From positions 775,129 through 839,128 of the forward strand of contig CP128386.1 in assembly GCA_030345135.1 (NCBI GenBank): DNA of 64,000 nucleotides, read 5' to 3'. Positions 9,013 to 17,288 of this stretch are shown here, in pieces. A program made the translations under genes and the position numbers. The notes under the pieces are model-generated. The model was given only the letters and a program-made list of their open reading frames with translations. It made no database searches and was not told where the DNA came from. The DNA comes from Chitinophagaceae bacterium DXS (lineage in GTDB: Bacteria > Bacteroidota > Bacteroidia > Chitinophagales > Chitinophagaceae). Every line of letters begins with the position of its first letter. Position 1 is the first letter of the stretch.

Positions 9013-10803
9013 ATGAAGAAAGTAAATTCCTATATAATGTTCCTTGTCCTTTCGCTTGTTATATTCAACTCATGCGATAAGGATCTGAATGTTCCTCCTC
9101 AGAATATATTGCAGGATGATGACCTGTATTCCAATGAATCTGCGGTTACCGCCTATTTTGCTACATTGTATAACGATCTGCCTGTTGAAGATTTTAATTT
9201 CAGCAAGAACGGATTCAATACATGGGCTGATGGCGGAGGTTTTCTGCACGATTTGAGTGACGAATCCATCACAAACCAGACCGATAATAAAAGCAGCATT
9301 GGTGATGGAACCTGGCTACAATACTGGGCATACGGCTCTGTTAGAAATGTAAATGATTTTATTGCCAAGCTGCCAACATCCAGCTTTACTGATGATAAAA
9401 AGAAGCAATGGATGGGTGAGGCGAGATTTATTCGTGCGTACTATTATTTTGGGATGGTTAAACGTTACGGAGGTGTTCCTTTGATTACGGTTGTGCAAAA
9501 CTACACAGGCAATAATCTGCAGGAATTGCAAGTGCCCCGTAATACCGAAAAGGAATTGTATGATTTTGTTGCGGCTGAACTGGACAGTGCTGCCAACTTA
9601 CTTCCTGATGCGGGTGGCCAGGGCGCCGATCAGTTGGGTAAAGTAAATAAATATACAGCACTTGCTTTAAAATCACGGGCCATGCTTTATGCAGCATCTA
9701 TTGCGCAATACGGCACTGTTCAGTTGAATGGCCTGGTAGGCATACCTTCGGCAGAGGCACCCAAATACTGGCAGGCTGCCTACGATGCTGCAAAAAAAGT
9801 GATCGACGCAGGCCATTATTCTTTATACAATAAGAACCCGGACAAGACACAGAACTTTACTGCGTTGTTTCTTGATGCATCCAGCAGCGAAAACATTTTT
9901 ATCAAGCAATTCAGCTATCCTAAAAAAACACACAGTTATGACAACTGGAATCTGCCTTATTCCGTTCGTGGTACTGCTGGTTACGGAAGCCGCACCAATC
10001 CAACGCTGGAACTTGCTGAACAATATGAATACATCGATGGATCAGATGGTAAGCTGCAGTTAAATGATGCTTCCGGTAATCCCAAACAATATGCTTCTCC
10101 TACAGATCTTTTCAGGAATAAAGATCCCCGTTTCGGAGCTACTTATATCTATCCGTTTGCAGATTGGAAAGGGACGACTATTGATATACAGGCTGGTATT
10201 ATAGATAATGGCCAGGTAATCACGTCAGGCCGGTTTGATGATCTTTATAATGGCAAACATATCATCGGCGCAAATGGCATTGGTGGCGGTGGTGGAGAGG
10301 TTTCTCAAACAGGCTTCTATATCCGTAAATATCTCAATTCAGCCTATGACCGTTCTAAGGTTGCTCCATGGACATCAGCCCAGGCTTTTATTGACATGAG
10401 ATATGCTGAAGTGTTATTGAACTTTGCGGAAGCTGCAATAGAGTTGCATAATGTGACTGATGCCAAATGGGCCTTGAATCAGTTGCGTGACAGGGCCGGC
10501 ATTGCTTTGCTGGCTGATAACCAGGTAACGCGTGAAAAAGTGCGCCATGAAAGGCAGGTGGAACTTGCGTTTGAAAGTCACCGCTATTGGGATATCAGGA
10601 GATGGCGTATTGCAGATAAAATACTCAACAATAGCAAAACATCTGCACTGTTGCCATATCTCGTGCTCAGCAATAATTCATACATCTTTAAAACATCACC
10701 GGTGGGATTTCCCAAAACATTTACTACCAATCTGTACTATGAACGTGTAGATCCGAACGAAATATCAAAGAATCCTAAGCTGGTGCAGAACCCGGGCTAT
10801 TAG
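9013..10803 (+). CDS. SusD/RagB-family nutrient-binding outer-membrane lipoprotein
   Basis: Surface lipoprotein that lids the SusC barrel and binds the ligand. From the preferred start (MKKVNSYIMF) a lipoprotein signal peptide ends at Cys21 (IFNSC), followed by the SusD-like N-terminal region (YSNESAVTAYFATLYNDLP), the TPR-like helical core (GEARFIRAYYYFGMVKRYGGVPLIT) and the C-terminal RagB signature (HERQVELAFESHRYWDIRRW). About 596 aa, normal for the family. ATG 8986 adds nine residues before the signal peptide and is less likely. It follows susC by about 40 nt in one operon. Confidence 0.95.
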   Translation: MKKVNSYIMFLVLSLVIFNSCDKDLNVPPQNILQDDDLYSNESAVTAYFATLYNDLPVEDFNFSKNGFNTWADGGGFLHDLSDESITNQTDNKSSIGDGTWLQYWAYGSVRNVNDFIAKLPTSSFTDDKKKQWMGEARFIRAYYYFGMVKRYGGVPLITVVQNYTGNNLQELQVPRNTEKELYDFVAAELDSAANLLPDAGGQGADQLGKVNKYTALALKSRAMLYAASIAQYGTVQLNGLVGIPSAEAPKYWQAAYDAAKKVIDAGHYSLYNKNPDKTQNFTALFLDASSSENIFIKQFSYPKKTHSYDNWNLPYSVRGTAGYGSRTNPTLELAEQYEYIDGSDGKLQLNDASGNPKQYASPTDLFRNKDPRFGATYIYPFADWKGTTIDIQAGIIDNGQVITSGRFDDLYNGKHIIGANGIGGGGGEVSQTGFYIRKYLNSAYDRSKVAPWTSAQAFIDMRYAEVLLNFAEAAIELHNVTDAKWALNQLRDRAGIALLADNQVTREKVRHERQVELAFESHRYWDIRRWRIADKILNNSKTSALLPYLVLSNNSYIFKTSPVGFPKTFTTNLYYERVDPNEISKNPKLVQNPGY

Positions 10804-10861
10804 GGTATGTATGATTATGAGCCAATCATTAAATGCGTTTTTACAATCAAATTGATTAAGA

Positions 10862-11548
10862 ATGAAAAAAGTAAATATACAATTGGTTATTATCTGCATG
10901 CTGGCATCGCTTTGTGCCTGCACCAAGCAGGATAACTATAGTGCACCTTCAGCAACAGTTATGGGAAGCGTGATAGACGCCACTACCGGAAAGCCAATAC
11001 AGACCGAACAACCCAACGGAATAAAAATGCGCTTGCTTGAAGAGAAGTATGGCGCAAATGTTAGTCCGTTAGATTACTGGATAAAAGCAGATGGCACTTT
11101 TGATATTGCAAATGTTTTTTCCGGGCAATACAAAGTTGTTCCGATAGAAGGCGCCTTCTTTCCTGCAGATACGGCTGTTGTGGATATCGAAGGTGTAAAA
11201 GAAGTGAGTTTTACAGTTACCCCTTTTTTAACCTTAACCACAAGCGCAACAGTTTCAGGCACAGATGTAATTGTTAATTACAAGTTGTCGAGAGCTAAGG
11301 TTGCAGATAAGATCCTCGATTGCAAATCATTGCTTTCTGCGTATCCAACAGTAAGTTATGCTATCAATGAGATGTCTGTAACTCATGATCTGACGCTTGT
11401 TCCTGACGAAACTGCGTTAAGTACATCTTACGCGGACACATTGCATAACGTTGGCGCCGGTACTTATTATGTAAGGGCTGCAGCAAGAACCAACAATGCC
11501 AACAATAAATACAATTATTCAGAAGTGATTGAAGTGAAGGTGCAGTAA
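10862..11548 (+). CDS. DUF3823 lipoprotein of the susCD operon
   Basis: Lipoprotein with signal peptide ending at Cys20 (ASLCAC), then a carboxypeptidase-like beta-sandwich (TVMGSVIDATTGKPIQTEQPNGIKMRLLEEKYG) that matches the DUF3823 pattern, and a second beta-rich domain. DUF3823 proteins are typically encoded directly after susD and are thought to be accessory surface ligand-binding proteins. The gene follows susD by 58 bp and is the last of the operon, closed by the terminator at 11602-11634. The ligand cannot be read from sequence, and no glycoside hydrolase lies inside the operon. Confidence 0.85.
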   Translation: MKKVNIQLVIICMLASLCACTKQDNYSAPSATVMGSVIDATTGKPIQTEQPNGIKMRLLEEKYGANVSPLDYWIKADGTFDIANVFSGQYKVVPIEGAFFPADTAVVDIEGVKEVSFTVTPFLTLTTSATVSGTDVIVNYKLSRAKVADKILDCKSLLSAYPTVSYAINEMSVTHDLTLVPDETALSTSYADTLHNVGAGTYYVRAAARTNNANNKYNYSEVIEVKVQ

Positions 11549-11601
11549 GATTTTTTCTCTCATCCTTATTCAGAACAGGGTTATCCTGCATGGTTTACCT
11601 T

Positions 11602-11634
11602 AAGCCGTATAGCTAAATGCTGTGCGGCTTTTTT
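11602..11634 (+). terminator. Intrinsic terminator of the susCD operon
   Basis: Stem of about 12 pairs: AAGCCG / CGGCTT, then TAT against GTG by wobble pairing, then AGC / GCT, around a TAAAT loop, followed by six T. It points with the susCD operon and separates it from the convergent sigma gene. Confidence 0.85.
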
Positions 11635-11756
11635 ATGTTGTTCCTGCAGCGGTGTGGAAAGGGCACCAATAACCGGTTTAGGTCTTCAATGATCCCCGAA
11701 AACCGCAAAGCACAATATTTATTGATTGACGAACAAAGCCACCAGGAGAAGAAGCA

Positions 11757-12305
11757 TCAAAAGAATAAGATCTTGAAATATTTCCTCAAAATGTTTAGAG
11801 AGGTATAAACCTGGTTATAAACCGTGCGTGGTGTTGTTTTGGTTATTGCGGCAATTTCATCGTAAGATTTGTCTTCAAAAAATTTCATTTCTATTATTTC
11901 AAGTTGCCGGGGAGAAAGTTTGCTTATGGCTCGTTTTACTTTGTCCTTGTTTTCTTCATCAGTTTGTGCCTGGATAAGTAATTGCTCGTACGAAAGTTGA
12001 AAGTGCGATCTTTCACTTTCTTCTGAATGACCTGTAGTGGTTTGCTGTTGCCTGATCTGTTTGTTGATGCTGTTTCTCAGGCAGGTTTTAAGATAAGCCG
12101 GGATTTGCTGAATGTGAAGATCATGTCGTCTGTTCCATAGCTCAAGAAATGTTTCGTGAATGCAATCCTTGGTAACATTAATATCCCGGCTCAGTTTCAA
12201 TCCATACCGGAAAAGCATGGCATAATTTTCCCTGTACATTTCCGTAAATGCATCAAGGTTGTCATGTTGAATGGATGTCCACTGGCTGCTGGTCTCTTTG
12301 TTCAT
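11757..12305 (-). CDS. ECF RNA polymerase sigma factor (Bacteroidetes sigma-70 family)
   Basis: Small sigma factor of about 182 aa with region 2 (DAFTEMYRENYAMLFRYG, then DCIHETFLELW) and region 4 with its helix-turn-helix (LSPRQLEIIEMKFFEDKSY, DEIAAITKTTPRTVYNQVY). It lacks long extensions, so it depends on a FecR-type anti-sigma factor. The frame opens at 12326, but Met8 (12305, MNKETSSQW) is the usual kind of start. It is convergent to the FecR-SusC-SusD operon rather than directly upstream of FecR. Pairing with that FecR is inferred from proximity and the absence of another candidate in the window. Confidence 0.93.
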   Translation of the reverse strand: MNKETSSQWTSIQHDNLDAFTEMYRENYAMLFRYGLKLSRDINVTKDCIHETFLELWNRRHDLHIQQIPAYLKTCLRNSINKQIRQQQTTTGHSEESERSHFQLSYEQLLIQAQTDEENKDKVKRAISKLSPRQLEIIEMKFFEDKSYDEIAAITKTTPRTVYNQVYTSLNILRKYFKILFF

Positions 12306-12533
12306 TGTTAGTTCACATGGTTGCACTCAGTTTGCTTAAGCATAAAGCAGTATGGCAATAGCACCGGTCTGATGTATGTAGCAAGTTAAAAAGAAAGTAG
12401 AAGAATATACTTCCTTTCCCACAATTTTTCTTAAAAAAACGCAAGAGTTGCTTATCTTATAAGAATTGAAAACACCGGGAAATATTATGGAAAATCCGGC
12501 GCTTACAATCTCATTAAGTTTAAAAGTTTCAGC

Positions 12534-14606
12534 ATGCGCAAAACCATTCAACTAACGTTGGCTTGCATGATTCTATTGCTCCAGCTAAGCCAGGCTCAAA
12601 ACAACAGTCAGTCATTACAGATAAAAAATAAAATATTATGGGACACATATGGGGTACCACATGTGTATGCCGGCTCCGTTGCCGGAATGTATTATGGTTT
12701 TGGCTGGTCGCAAATGCATAGCCATGCCAGCCTTTTGTTGCAATTATACGGCGAGGCAAGGGGTAAGGCGGCTGAATATTGGGGCGAACGATATCTTATG
12801 CTCGATAAAAAGATTCTTTCTTTTGATGTTCCTTCTATTGCAGATAAGATGTACACCAAACAAAATGCTTTTTACAAAACTTATCTTGATGCTTTTGCAA
12901 AGGGTATTAATGATTATGCCGCAGCACATCCTGAAGATATTGATACTGTTTACAGACAGGTACTTCCGGTTAAGCCGCAGGATGTGCTGGCGCATGGTGT
13001 GCGTGTTTGCTACCTTGAATTTTTAGCGCCCAACGATATTGGTGACGTTTCCCATATGATTATGGCAGGTTCAAATGCCTATGCGGTTGCTCCCTCCAGG
13101 TCTGCTAACGGTCATGCCTTGTTGTTGGCAAATCCGCACCTGCCCTGGGAAGATCTGTTTATTTTTTATGAAGCGCATTTAAAGGCGCCGGGATTTAATG
13201 CTTACGGTGCAACGCTTATTGGTTTTCCAATGCTGGCAATTGCTTTTAATGAACATCTTGGCTGGACACACACTGTAAATACGATTGATGGTTCGGATAA
13301 ATATGAGCTTACGTTAAAAGATGACGGTTATTTGCTGGATGGGAAAAAAGAAATGTTCAGCGATAAACCTATAATGATCCGTGTTAAAAAAGATGATGGT
13401 GGTTTTCGTGAAGAATCATTTATTATAAGGAGTTCCAAACACGGCTCGGTATTGGGAACGAAGAATGGGAAAGCTTATGCTGTGCGAATTGCAGGAATTG
13501 ATCATCCAGATATTTTCTATGAATGGCACCGCATGGCAGCAGCTACCAGCCGGAAAGATTTTGAATCGGCATTGCGGATGATGCAACTGCCTATGTTTAA
13601 TGTGGTATATGCGGATGATAAAGGCAATATAGCCTACAATTTTGCGGGCAATGTTCCGGTGAGAGATACGGGAGACTGGAGGCTCTGGCACAGCAATATT
13701 GATGGGACCAGATCAAAATTTATTTGGAACGCCTTCCACTCTTATGAGCAATTACCCCGGTTGGTAAATCCGGCAACGGGATTTTTACAAAATGCAAATG
13801 ATCCGCCGTGGACATGCACTTACCCCACTGTGTTAAAACCCGACAACTATCCGGCCTATATGTCGCCACTGGAGATGGACCTTCGCCCACAGCGGGCTGT
13901 GAATATGATCAAAGACCAAAAGGCCATCACTTTGCAGCAGTTGATCGATGACAAATTCAATACAGGAATGGAAGCTGCAGACAGGCTGGTTCCGCTATTG
14001 ATTGAGGCTGCAGGAAAGTATGGCGATTCTCTTGCACAAAAAGCAGCTGAAGTGTTAAAGCAATGGGACAGAAAAACAGATAGCAGCAGTTCCGGTGCTT
14101 TGCTGTTCATGCGTTGGGCCGAACGGAATGGCAGAGATCCGTTTGCTGAACCGTGGAATTTTAAACATCCGGTGGAAACACCATCAGGCCTGAAGGATCC
14201 ACAACAGGCTGTTGCAGCCTTAGACTCCGCGGCAAGAGACCTTATCAGGTTTGTTGGTCGTATGGACATTCCTTATGGCCAGGTGTTCCGGCTGCGGTCC
14301 GAGCATTTTGATTACGCCGGGAATGGTGGGCCCGGTACCTTTGGTATTTTCCGCACACTGCATTATAAGCCCGACAAGGACGGCCGATTCAAAGCAATTG
14401 CCGGCGACAGCTACATTGCCGCCGTTGAATTTGGCAGCCAGGTAAAAGCGAAAGTGTTGCTTAATTATAGCAATTCATCCCAGAAGGGCAGTAAACATTC
14501 TGAAGATCAGTTAAAGCTGGTATCGCAAAAGCAACTTCGGGATGCATGGTTTACTGATGAAGAAATTAGTCAACACACAGAAGCCGAAGAAGTGTTGAAG
14601 TTTTGA
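12534..14606 (+). CDS. Penicillin-acylase-family Ntn hydrolase, secreted
   Basis: Periplasmic amidase precursor of the penicillin amidase / acyl-homoserine-lactone acylase family, which self-cleaves to expose a Ser nucleophile. A signal peptide (1-22, ending SQAQ) precedes the alpha chain (NKILWDTYGVPHVYAGSVAG). The autoproteolytic Gly179-Ser180 lies in AGSNAYAVAPSRSANGHAL, followed by LLANPHLPW. The beta chain contains AFNEHLGWTHTVN (substrate and oxyanion region) and NDPPW. At 690 aa it is normal size. The substrate could be beta-lactam side chains, acyl-homoserine lactones or other N-acyl compounds; sequence alone does not tell. Confidence 0.92.
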   Translation: MRKTIQLTLACMILLLQLSQAQNNSQSLQIKNKILWDTYGVPHVYAGSVAGMYYGFGWSQMHSHASLLLQLYGEARGKAAEYWGERYLMLDKKILSFDVPSIADKMYTKQNAFYKTYLDAFAKGINDYAAAHPEDIDTVYRQVLPVKPQDVLAHGVRVCYLEFLAPNDIGDVSHMIMAGSNAYAVAPSRSANGHALLLANPHLPWEDLFIFYEAHLKAPGFNAYGATLIGFPMLAIAFNEHLGWTHTVNTIDGSDKYELTLKDDGYLLDGKKEMFSDKPIMIRVKKDDGGFREESFIIRSSKHGSVLGTKNGKAYAVRIAGIDHPDIFYEWHRMAAATSRKDFESALRMMQLPMFNVVYADDKGNIAYNFAGNVPVRDTGDWRLWHSNIDGTRSKFIWNAFHSYEQLPRLVNPATGFLQNANDPPWTCTYPTVLKPDNYPAYMSPLEMDLRPQRAVNMIKDQKAITLQQLIDDKFNTGMEAADRLVPLLIEAAGKYGDSLAQKAAEVLKQWDRKTDSSSSGALLFMRWAERNGRDPFAEPWNFKHPVETPSGLKDPQQAVAALDSAARDLIRFVGRMDIPYGQVFRLRSEHFDYAGNGGPGTFGIFRTLHYKPDKDGRFKAIAGDSYIAAVEFGSQVKAKVLLNYSNSSQKGSKHSEDQLKLVSQKQLRDAWFTDEEISQHTEAEEVLKF

Positions 14607-14638
14607 GAAAAGATACGTTCTGTGGGTAATAAGAAAAG

Positions 14639-14684
14639 TTACACTGAGTTGCACGGAGGAGACACAGAGTTGCACAGAGTTTTT
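14639..14684 (+). repeat. CACAGAG-type low-complexity repeat
   Basis: Imperfect repeats of an ACACAGAGTTG-like unit between the acylase and GH75 genes. A second copy of the same type lies at 58915-58960. Unlike the heptad families it starts 33 nt after the stop codon. Confidence 0.6.
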
Positions 14685-14791
14685 GTTAAAAAAATAACTC
14701 ACTAATAAAAATCCATTGATTAGCCCTTCTTCTCTTGCGAATGTTAAATAAAATTCCAATCTTGTTGGCAACAACCTAAATCAATTAAAAT

Positions 14792-15514
14792 ATGGCTAAA
14801 TCCGTAAACACGGGCGGTATAGTGCCCGGCGTTACCCTGCTAAAACGCATTGGCTACTCCAATATCAATACACTTGAAAATAACAACAGCGCTTTCTTCT
14901 ATGAAGCAGGCATGATGATAGACGCTGACGGAGCCTATCATGCTTATCACCCCGATAATAAATCAGGACTGGATTATTTAGGTAATGCGGGTGTTCCCGG
15001 TAACTGGTGGGCGTTGGTGACCAATAATGGAAAACCGTCGGGTACCCCCGTTGTTCAAAAAAGCACAGATCCTGCTCCGGGATTTTATATCTCCACCACC
15101 TCGTTGCAGGACGCATCAAAAAATGCAACCGATGCAAGCCGTTATGTTGATTCTGAGTCAATCAACTTTATTGTATTGCCAGGTGGTTTAGGGTTGTCGC
15201 AAAAGCTGGGCGACTTTGCAATTGTAATTAATCCTGCAACAGGCGCATACGAATATGCGGTTTATGCGGATGGTGGTCCGGCAAATAAAATAGGTGAAGC
15301 TTCCATAGCGCTGGCAAAAGCTTTGGGTGTTCCATTCAGTCCCAAGAATGGAGGTGTGGCCAGTGGTATAGTGTACATTGTTTTTCCCAACAGTAAAGCT
15401 GGCTGGCCGTTAACACAGGTAGACATAGATCACCATGCTTCTGCTTTGTTCAGTGGGTGGGGAGGTATAGATCAGGCAAAAAAAGTATTTCCGTTTATGA
15501 ACTGGGGAGTGTGA
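14792..15514 (+). CDS. GH75 chitosanase-like protein lacking a signal peptide
   Basis: The sequence resembles glycoside hydrolase family 75 (endo-chitosanase): FYEAGMMIDADGAYHAYHP, then GLDYLGNAGVPGNWW, and DGGPANKIGEAS with the acidic pair Asp160 and Glu169 in the positions expected for catalysis. At 240 aa it is essentially the bare catalytic domain. The N-terminus MAKSVNTGGIVPGVT is not a signal peptide and no in-frame upstream start adds one, so the protein would be cytosolic or exported by another route. The stop codon is followed within one base by GATTTGA heptads and then the 156-bp tandem array. Family confidence is moderate to good; activity is untested. Confidence 0.72.
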   Translation: MAKSVNTGGIVPGVTLLKRIGYSNINTLENNNSAFFYEAGMMIDADGAYHAYHPDNKSGLDYLGNAGVPGNWWALVTNNGKPSGTPVVQKSTDPAPGFYISTTSLQDASKNATDASRYVDSESINFIVLPGGLGLSQKLGDFAIVINPATGAYEYAVYADGGPANKIGEASIALAKALGVPFSPKNGGVASGIVYIVFPNSKAGWPLTQVDIDHHASALFSGWGGIDQAKKVFPFMNWGV

Positions 15515-15546
15515 AGATTTGAGATTTGAAATTTGAGATTTGAACT
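15515..15546 (+). repeat. I-type heptad repeat (GATTTGA units) after GH75
   Basis: Four heptads of GATTTGA or AATTTGA start one base after the GH75 stop codon, in gene sense. Confidence 0.8.
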
Positions 15547-16268
15547 TCCAGGTCGTTGCGCCGCCGCTTCTTTGCGTTCTCCGCGTGAAATAATGAAATG
15601 CCATGTCTTGCGCCGTTGCCTCTTTGCGCGCTTTGCGTGAAACCCAATTCGGGTAGGCTTCGTTTGCAGTCGTTCTTAATCAAACAGTATTTGATTTGAA
15701 TTTCGAGGTCGCTGCGTCGCCGCTTCTTTGCGTTCGCCGCGTGAAACAATGAAATGCCATGTCTTGCGCCGTTGCCTCTTTGCGCGCTTTGCGTGAAACC
15801 CAATTCGGGTAGGCTTTGTTTGCAGTCGTTCTTAATCGAATAGTATTTGATTTGCACTTCCAGGTCGCTGCGTCGCCGCTTCTTTGCGTTCGCCGCGTGA
15901 AACAATGAAATGTAATGTCTTTGCGCCGTTGCTTCTTTGCGCGCTTTGCGTGAAACCCAATTCGGCCAGGCTTCGTTTGCAGTCGTTCTCAATTAAGCAG
16001 TATTTGATTTGCACTTCCAGGTCGTTGCGCCGCCGCTTCTTTGCGTTCGCCGCGTGAAACAATAAAATGCCATGTCTTTGTGCCGTTGCCTCTTTTCGCG
16101 CTTTGCGTGAGACCCAATTCGGGTAGGCTTCGTTTGCAGTCGTTCTTAATCAAATAATATTTGATTTGCACTTCCAGGTCGTTGCGCCGCCGCTTCTTTG
16201 CGTTCGCCGCGTGAAACAATAAAATGTAATGTCTTTGCGCCGTTGCTTCTTTGCGCGCTTTGCGTGAA
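15541..16268. repeat. Tandem array of a 156-157 bp unit, about 4.6 copies
   Basis: The recognisable anchor GGTCGTTGCGCCGCCGCTTC or its close variants begins at 15551, 15707, 15863, 16020 and 16177, giving periods of 156, 156, 157 and 157 bp. Each unit contains two related half-blocks (CTTTGCGTTCGCCGCGTGAA and CTTTGCGCGCTTTGCGTGAA) joined by a spacer, so the array is also internally repetitive. Copies differ by substitutions and single indels. Open frames on the minus strand arise because 156 is divisible by 3; they shift frame at the 157-bp junctions, so I do not call them coding. Confidence 0.93.
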
Positions 16269-16322
16269 GCCCTCCCGCGGAAAAAAACAATACCTGCCTG
16301 AAGCAGCCTTCTGCATTTTTTG

Positions 16323-16330
16323 TATCTTTA
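16323..16330 (+). promoter_or_regulatory. Candidate -7 promoter element of the small RNA unit
   Basis: TATCTTTA is one base off the Bacteroidetes TAnnTTTG -7 element. A start about 7 nt downstream would give a transcript of roughly 140 nt ending at the 16452-16476 terminator. No clear TTTG -33 box is visible. Confidence 0.4.
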
Positions 16331-16357
16331 TTGCTCACCAAAAAAAAGGAGGTATTC

Positions 16358-16405
16358 ATGAAATCTACAGATCAATCATGGAAGCCTTCGGTTATTATCG
16401 CGTAA
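16358..16405 (+). CDS. Small ORF of 15 codons with strong Shine-Dalgarno
   Basis: Translates to MKSTDQSWKPSVIIA. The Shine-Dalgarno AAGGAGGT is spaced ideally from the ATG, which is rare in Bacteroidetes, where most mRNAs lack one. An overlapping +1 frame (ATG 16378 to stop 16422) ends RVTGRIP. The peptide has no recognised homologue; it may be a regulatory or leader peptide, or the translation signal may serve RNA control. Moderate to low confidence that the peptide itself matters. Confidence 0.45.
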   Translation: MKSTDQSWKPSVIIA

Positions 16406-16451
16406 CCGGGCGAATACCATAGAAATAATCTGCCGGCAGGATTTGCCGGGA

Positions 16452-16476
16452 AGCCGCTGGAAACAGTGGCTTTTTT
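16452..16476 (+). terminator. Intrinsic terminator of the small RNA unit
   Basis: Stem AGCCGCTG / CAGTGGCT (8 pairs, one G-U) closed by a GAAA tetraloop and followed by six T. It lies 25 bp from the convergent end of the hupE-like gene. Confidence 0.88.
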
Positions 16477-16500
16477 ATGGATACTATCGTTGATATAGCT

Positions 16501-17166
16501 CTATAAAACCATTATGCGCTCAACCGTCCAATAGGCGGCGATCATCGCGATAATTACTGAAAGCGGGTAAACAATTCTTTTCCTGTAAAAATATTTTTTC
16601 CCAAAAGGCAGGATGATCAGTCCGAAAACAAGTAGTATTACGATGATCTGCCCTGCTTCCACCCCAAGGTTAAATGATAGTACTGAAGTAAAAAATTGAT
16701 TGCGCGGCAACCCTACACCGTTAAGTGCGCTCGCAAACCCCATCCCGTGTATTAATCCAAACATAAATACGACAAGTATGCGCCAGGCCTTTAATTCATT
16801 CAATACAATATTTTCTATCGCCACAAAAACAATGGATAAAGAAATGACAGGTTCTACAACAGCTCCCGGCGCCACCAGTATATTCTTCATGCTCAGTGCA
16901 AGGGTAACGGAGTGCGCCACTGTGAAAGCTGTTGCCTGCCAAAAGATGGTCCTGATCTTGTTGCTGAGCAGGCAAAGGCTGATAATAAACAAAATGTGAT
17001 CAAATCCTTCCGGAATAATATGTGTAACGCCCATTCTGAAATAATAACCAATCACCTCATGTGCCGGCGCTTTCTCCATTGCATAGTTTATAATGGTGTG
17101 GCCCCACACTGCACTGGCAATACAGACGGCGATCAGGAGGAGTACTATGTGTTTGGTTCCAGGCAT
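16501..17166 (-). CDS. HupE/UreJ-family membrane protein
   Basis: Polytopic inner-membrane protein of 221 aa with about six or seven hydrophobic segments. HupE/UreJ-family motifs are visible: GVTHIIPEGFDHILFI, TAFTVAHSVTLALS and FGLIHGMGFASAL, whose conserved His and Asp suggest metal binding; the family includes nickel/cobalt permease-like and hydrogenase/urease accessory proteins. No hydrogenase or urease gene is nearby, so its role here is open. The start codon ATG lies inside a C-type heptad repeat (CTGATACC units in gene sense). It is preceded on the same strand by the TPR gene 114 bp upstream. Confidence 0.85.
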   Translation of the reverse strand: MPGTKHIVLLLIAVCIASAVWGHTIINYAMEKAPAHEVIGYYFRMGVTHIIPEGFDHILFIISLCLLSNKIRTIFWQATAFTVAHSVTLALSMKNILVAPGAVVEPVISLSIVFVAIENIVLNELKAWRILVVFMFGLIHGMGFASALNGVGLPRNQFFTSVLSFNLGVEAGQIIVILLVFGLIILPFGKKYFYRKRIVYPLSVIIAMIAAYWTVERIMVL

Positions 17167-17288
17167 CAGGTATCAGGTATCAGGTGTAAGGTATTAGGTT
17201 TGAGGCATCAGCTGCGATGACACATTCGCACATTTGCACATTTGCACATTCGCACATTTCCATTGTCAACTTTCAATTTTCAATTATT
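17167..17288. repeat. C-, E- and I-type heptad/octad repeats between TPR and hupE-like genes
   Basis: Read along the minus strand the order is: I units (ATTGAAA) that include the TPR stop codon, E octads (AATGTGCA, about five), then reverse-complement C units (CTGATAC) running into the hupE-like start codon. This is the general arrangement: sense words after a stop, reverse-complement words before a start. Confidence 0.9.

Larger units (their letters stand above)
16346..16476 (+). ncRNA. Candidate structured small RNA carrying a 15-codon ORF
   Basis: Compact unit between the tandem array and hupE. Elements in order: perfect Shine-Dalgarno AAGGAGGT (16346-16353); ATG 16358; hairpin CGGTTA/TAACCG (16389-16408) overlapping the stop codon; GAATACC (16412-16418), which can pair over 7 bp with GGTATTC (16351-16357) and so cover part of the Shine-Dalgarno; hairpin CCGGCA/TGCCGG (16433-16449); and a terminator. 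No gene follows on this strand, so it is not a leader of a larger mRNA in this window. It does not match an RNA family I recognise. Confidence 0.5.

Noticed and set aside
11617-11808. 63-aa plus-strand open frame between the susCD terminator and the sigma gene
   Set aside because: Begins just after a terminator stem inside the T-run region and overlaps the sigma gene antisense; no domain or start context.
15541-16268. CRISPR array
   Set aside because: Unit is 156 bp with no unique spacers and no cas genes; heptad blocks likewise lack repeat-spacer structure.
15495-16359. Several minus-strand open frames (up to 165 aa) over the tandem array
   Set aside because: They repeat the array text, shift frame at the 157-bp junctions, lack start context and show no domain; openness follows from the 156-bp period.
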